From: Candidatus Hungatella pullicola
GTDB taxonomy: Bacteria; Bacillota; Clostridia; Lachnospirales; Lachnospiraceae
Direction: 5' to 3'
Length of the DNA: 35,599 nucleotides
Assembly (NCBI GenBank): GCA_019114305.1
Contig: DXFU01000076.1
Location: forward strand, 1 to 35,599
Shown here piece by piece: positions 33,205 through 35,599 of the stretch. The notes beneath the pieces were generated by a model. The model made no database searches. It had not been told where the DNA came from and saw only the letters and a list, made by a program, of their open reading frames with translations. The position numbers were made by a program, and so were the translations under genes. The number at the start of each line of letters is the position of its first letter. Position 1 is the stretch's first letter.

Positions 33205-33767
33205 GAGGGCATAGTTCCTTTCTGAGAATTATGTAGAGAGGCGTCGCCTCCTTGGTGCATGGCAGACATCATCATCTGTACGGTTTCCAGCCGTGACTGT
33301 TGTTCCGGCGGCATAAAGCTTTTTAAATGTTCCAAGGACATTTTTCCAAAGGGCGAGCTGGAAGGCTGAGAGGCCTGTTTTGACTGAGTGGGATTGGTAT
33401 CCCGGATGGTGGTGTCAGGTACAGGATCAGCCGAACGGCTGGCGAGACGGAAGCCTTGGAAGAAATTAGCTACGAGATCAATAAAGTCCTGTTCTTTTGG
33501 AGTTCCAAAAGGCTTAATCGTATTAAGCATGTCAATAGGGGAAGAGGAATTTCTGCTGTCTCCTGCTGAACCTATGCCCATGGCTGCTATTTCCTGGTCT
33601 TCAAAAAGATTTATAGTTCTTCTAAGCTCGTTGAATTTAATAAAAAAGGAAAAAAAACGCTGCTCTGACGCATGCATGTATGGGAGGGCGGCCTTCATCA
33701 TCTGGAGATGGCTGTCTCCGATCAGGGAATCCAGCTCAGAGGGTTGATATTGTTGTTGATTGTTCAT
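33201..33767 (-). CDS. Conserved small protein, 188 aa, unknown function, partner of the 94-aa protein
   Basis: I do not recognise a family. Residues 1-100 are helical (SELDSLIGDSHLQMMKAALPY, then SEQRFFSFFIKFNELRRTINLF and DFIDLVANFFQGFRLASR). Residues 105-140 are a flexible Ser/Pro/Gln/Thr linker. The C-terminus carries MSLEHLKSFMPPEQQSRLE and TVQMMMSAM, similar to the C-terminal helix of the 94-aa protein. I chose the ATG at 33765-33767, which has GAGG upstream; the longer frame to 33812 crosses the promoter region. There is no signal peptide or membrane helix. It is divergent from the 50-aa microprotein across a palindromic promoter region, which suggests shared control. Confidence 0.72.
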   Translation of the reverse strand: MNNQQQYQPSELDSLIGDSHLQMMKAALPYMHASEQRFFSFFIKFNELRRTINLFEDQEIAAMGIGSAGDSRNSSSPIDMLNTIKPFGTPKEQDFIDLVANFFQGFRLASRSADPVPDTTIRDTNPTQSKQASQPSSSPFGKMSLEHLKSFMPPEQQSRLETVQMMMSAMHQGGDASLHNSQKGTMPS

Positions 33768-33790
33768 GGGAAAATACCTCACTTTTCTTG

Positions 33791-33819
33791 TTGACAATAT
33801 ATGCCTCTGCATATATTAG
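33791..33819 (+). promoter_or_regulatory. Promoter with an embedded palindrome, before the 50-aa microprotein
   Basis: TTGACA (33791-33796) and TATTAG (33814-33819) are 17 nt apart on the plus strand. The spacer holds the palindrome ATATATGC-CTCT-GCATATAT (33797-33816), which overlaps the -10. A bound repressor here would block this promoter, and it could also affect the divergent minus-strand pair. Confidence 0.6.
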
Positions 33820-33876
33820 TATTACAGAAACCAGAGTTCATTAAGAAAGAACCTGATATCAGGAGGAACCGAAAGT

Positions 33877-34029
33877 ATGAGAAGCCGTTTGATTATAGAT
33901 GGAAATTCTGTGTATGAAATAGATGACGAGTGTCTGAAATGCAGAGAAGAGGGAAGAGGAAGCAGAGGTAATACCAATAGCGGAAAAATACTTGCTTCTG
34001 AAGCGGGAAGGGAACAGAAGGAAAGATAA
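33877..34029 (+). CDS. 50-aa microprotein with a C-x-x-C motif
   Basis: A short gene easily missed by length cut-offs. AGGAGG (33861-33866) lies 10 nt before the ATG, a promoter is upstream, and a terminator (34062-34092) follows, so the transcription unit is complete. The protein begins MRSRLIIDGNSVYEIDDECL, a compact hydrophobic/acidic N-terminus, then has Cys19 and Cys22 (C-L-K-C), and ends in a highly charged Arg/Glu/Lys/Gly tail without hydrophobic residues. I recall similar short proteins with an IDGNSVYEIDEEC-like start in Lachnospiraceae, but not a function. The cysteine pair could bind a metal or react with a thiol; this is speculation. Confidence 0.65.
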   Translation: MRSRLIIDGNSVYEIDDECLKCREEGRGSRGNTNSGKILASEAGREQKER

Positions 34030-34061
34030 AAAAGACTGATTAAAACTGTTTTTTGGTGCAT

Positions 34062-34092
34062 AAGCTCGTCTGGCGGCGGGCTTATTTTATTT
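34062..34092 (+). terminator. Terminator after the microprotein gene
   Basis: AAGCTCG (34062-34068) pairs with CGGGCTT (34077-34083), with one G-U pair, followed by ATTTTATTT. Confidence 0.7.
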
Positions 34093-34284
34093 CCTGCCGG
34101 CTGCTCTGCGGTCTAAAAACCAATGGAGCAAATGCGGTGCAGCGAAAGAATGGAAAATTGGTTTATGGATAAGCAAAAGATTACTCTTGATTTTTGAGAA
34201 AAATAATATGACAGAGTAAATTGATTGACAAAAAAACAAAATATCCAATTAAAACATTTTTTAAATGAAAATAAATGGCTTTAA
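34093..34284. other. AT-rich intergenic DNA with one inverted repeat
   Basis: No gene is seen here. AAACCAAT (34117-34124) and ATTGGTTT (34157-34164) form an inverted repeat with a 32-nt loop. TTGACA at about 34224 has no good -10 at normal spacing. The rest is AT-rich upstream sequence of the GGDEF gene. Confidence 0.4.
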
Positions 34285-34312
34285 TTGATAATTCTGTCGA
34301 AAGTGGTATAAT
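34285..34312 (+). promoter_or_regulatory. Promoter containing a perfect Spo0A box, before the GGDEF/PAS gene
   Basis: TTGATA (34285-34290) and TATAAT (34307-34312) are 16 nt apart. TGTCGAA, the exact Spo0A box, lies in the spacer (34295-34301). A site between the -35 and -10 usually means repression. The leader is about 100 nt, with a small TGACA/TGTCA inverted repeat near 34350-34365. Confidence 0.6.
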
Positions 34313-34418
34313 AAGCCTATATGTTTTGTGTTAAAATCGGTATAAATGTGACAATGAAGGGCTGTCATGGAAATAAGGTTGAGAGAATGAGACCTACAGT
34401 AAAGGAGCTTGATGCAAT

Positions 34419-35474
34419 ATGCTGAATCGAGAAGAGACAATCAGGCAGATGAAAGAATGTATGAATAAATTGGAAGATTTCCAAATCTGTGCTCTTTTTC
34501 TGCTTTCGGTTGAAAGGACAGGACAATCAGAAAACATAGAAAATCTTATTCCAGATGGGATTGCAGATCGGGCTGCAAATGTATTGTCCAGATTTTTCTG
34601 GATTAAGGATACTGTAGGGTACCTGGGGGAAAATCGATTTGCCGCATTCCTTACAGGACGTCTTACGGAGAGAACCATCTGGGACAAGGCGGAAACGTTA
34701 AGTCAGACATTGTGGTTTGCAGCAGAGGATATTCCTGCGGAGAATCTGACCAGCTACATAGGCGTATATCTGTTTCAGGCTGGAGGAGATTCCTTCTCCC
34801 ATGCTTTCCGAATGGCAGAATATGCCCTTTCTTTGGCAAGGAAGGAGAAAAACAGAAACTTTTATATTTGCACAGCTCTGAGCGAGGAGAAGAATTATCT
34901 GCCCCAGACCTCAGCCGGTCTTTCCACCCAGCTGATGCTGAATTATATTGACGAAGGTGTGCGGCTACTGAAGGTTGGGGAGACTATAAAGCCCCTTTAC
35001 ATAAGCCCTGGTTTTCTGAGAAGATTAAATCTGGAGGGGGAGAAGGCAGAGAATTGTAAGGTGCATATTCATCCCGCAGATCTGGCGGAATACGAGCAAA
35101 AGGTTTATGAAGCCGCGAAGGGCCAGCAGCCTGTAGAAGGGATGTACAGGATTTCCAGAAGTGGGAAAAAATGGATCGCCTGTGCGTTCCGGATGATATG
35201 TATCACTTCTTACGGTCAGGGGCCTGTTGTGCTGGAAATCTCCCATAATATGGACGGCATTGAGCAGCTGAAGGGGCAGCTTGATGAGAAGCAGCAGTGG
35301 CTGCGCTTTGTTGCGCGCCAGACAGAATATCAGCTGTGGGAAGTGGATATAAAGACAAGAACCTTTCGTTTCCTGTATACCCGGAATCTTGTGGAAGGCC
35401 GGCAGGCGGTGTATGAAAATTTCCCGGAGTCCGTGATTCAGTGCGGACGGGTTCATGTGGATTCCGCCGTGTAG
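34419..35474 (+). CDS. Degenerate GGDEF/PAS signalling protein, 3' end cut off by an IS element
   Basis: The reading frame gives 351 aa but appears truncated. Residues 1-165 look like a GGDEF domain that has lost its active site: the position of GGDEF reads LGENRF (in VGYLGENRFAAFL), so it is unlikely to make cyclic di-GMP. A PAS-like domain follows (about 175-285, including LYISPGFLRRLNLEGE and CKVHIHPADLAEYEQ), and a second one begins at about 300 (QTEYQLWEVDIKTRTFRFLY). It stops mid-domain at HVDSA; the last Val codon and the TAG stop lie in the IS end at about 35470. The intact protein probably continued into more sensor or output domains. AAAGGAG lies 11 nt before ATG 34419. Confidence 0.78.
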   Translation: MLNREETIRQMKECMNKLEDFQICALFLLSVERTGQSENIENLIPDGIADRAANVLSRFFWIKDTVGYLGENRFAAFLTGRLTERTIWDKAETLSQTLWFAAEDIPAENLTSYIGVYLFQAGGDSFSHAFRMAEYALSLARKEKNRNFYICTALSEEKNYLPQTSAGLSTQLMLNYIDEGVRLLKVGETIKPLYISPGFLRRLNLEGEKAENCKVHIHPADLAEYEQKVYEAAKGQQPVEGMYRISRSGKKWIACAFRMICITSYGQGPVVLEISHNMDGIEQLKGQLDEKQQWLRFVARQTEYQLWEVDIKTRTFRFLYTRNLVEGRQAVYENFPESVIQCGRVHVDSAV

Positions 35475-35487
35475 TGGTATACTAAAG

Positions 35488-35531
35488 TTGTAACATCTTG
35501 TTCGGATAAGTTATAATAAAAAACGAACAAG
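35488..35531 (+). promoter_or_regulatory. IS promoter and inverted repeat over the transposase leader
   Basis: TTGTAA (35488-35493) and TATAAT (35512-35517) are 18 nt apart. CTTGTTCG (35497-35504) and CGAACAAG (35524-35531) form a perfect 8-bp inverted repeat around the -10, and its 3' arm touches the AAGGAGG ribosome-binding site. Confidence 0.55.
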
Positions 35532-35543
35532 GAGGAAACCTTT

Positions 35544-35599
35544 ATGGCTAAAAAATACAATGAGGAATTTAAAAAACAAGTAGTTCATGACTACCTAAA
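35544..35599 (+). CDS. IS3-type transposase OrfA, N-terminal fragment (partial)
   Basis: AAGGAGG lies 8 nt before ATG 35544, and the frame runs to the window edge. The visible residues, MAKKYNEEFKKQVVHDYL, match the opening of IS3-family OrfA proteins, which begin with a short basic stretch and the first helix of a helix-turn-helix (typical form K-x-x-E/D-F-K-x-x-V-V). Only 18 residues are seen, so the group within IS3 cannot be set. Confidence 0.7.
   Translation, partial: MAKKYNEEFKKQVVHDYL

Larger units (their letters stand above)
35470..35599 (+). mobile_element. Left end of an IS3-family-like insertion sequence (runs off the window)
   Basis: The GGDEF/PAS coding sequence stops making sense at about 35470, where TGTAGTGGTATAC begins; IS3-family elements start with TG. 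A promoter, a leader hairpin and the start of a transposase-like gene follow. The right end and any target duplication lie outside the window, so the element cannot be typed. Confidence 0.7.

Noticed and set aside
33822-34061. A 79-codon minus-strand frame
   Set aside because: It is a Ser/Leu/Pro-rich mirror of the purine-rich microprotein gene and has no ribosome-binding site of its own.
34117-34164. An inverted repeat AAACCAAT/ATTGGTTT considered as a small RNA or terminator
   Set aside because: The 32-nt loop, weak AT-rich arms and lack of a following T-run or clear promoter make it too weak to call.
1-35599. tRNA, rRNA, CRISPR arrays or replication origin
   Set aside because: No cloverleaf, rRNA core sequence, regular spaced repeat or DnaA-box cluster was seen. 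The only tRNA-related sequences are the three T-box leaders.

Overview
The window looks like chromosomal DNA from a spore-forming, anaerobic Firmicute of the Lachnospiraceae (Clostridium cluster XIVa) type. The evidence is the sporulation genes (spoIIGA, sigE, sigG), three T-box leaders, strong AGGAGG ribosome-binding sites, and DUF families I associate with Lachnospiraceae (DUF4364, DUF5717, DUF5716). I cannot name a species. Most of the window is core genome. Mobile DNA appears at the right edge, where the start of an IS3-like element cuts a signalling gene, and perhaps at the left edge, where a few codons resemble an IS91-like transposase.

Layout. (1) 1-2178: a minus-strand operon of malic enzyme, DUF4364 protein and a 71-aa membrane protein. 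(2) 2194-7903: a three-gene plus-strand operon with a 1190-aa DUF5717 protein, a divergent Hsp70/actin-fold protein and a TPR protein. This is the best candidate here for an undescribed system. (3) 7904-11765: a GNAT acetyltransferase, then a promoter, T-box leader and valS. (4) 11810-15978: a sigma-factor cluster. spoIIGA-sigE sits behind an unusually spaced promoter with Spo0A-like boxes. A sigV-rsiV ECF module follows, with an autoregulatory-type promoter and a hairpin over its ribosome-binding site. sigG lies on the opposite strand behind a sigma-F-type promoter. (5) 16092-19949: a YfcC-family transporter, isoaspartyl dipeptidase (iadA) and a DUF368 polyprenyl-phosphate translocase-like protein. 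(6) 19971-26601, minus strand: a Trp T-box-controlled ABC transporter (trpXYZ type) and, upstream with its own promoter, aroF-tyrA-aroA. (7) 26671-29871: an EF-G-like GTPase and a CPBP/CAAX protease. (8) 29920-32890: a Leu T-box and leuS. (9) 32920-34092: two small linked proteins of unknown function, divergent from a 50-aa microprotein across a palindromic promoter region. (10) 34285-35599: a degenerate GGDEF/PAS gene behind a promoter holding a perfect Spo0A box, truncated by an IS element.

How the parts work together. The aromatic block makes chorismate precursors and tyrosine, and the adjacent transporter, gated by uncharged tRNA-Trp, imports tryptophan. T-boxes also control two aminoacyl-tRNA synthetases. 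The spoIIG and sigG promoters keep the regulatory logic known from Bacillus subtilis even though the gene order is rearranged. All calls come from reading the sequence by eye. No database search, folding program or profile search was run, so family names rest on motif recognition.
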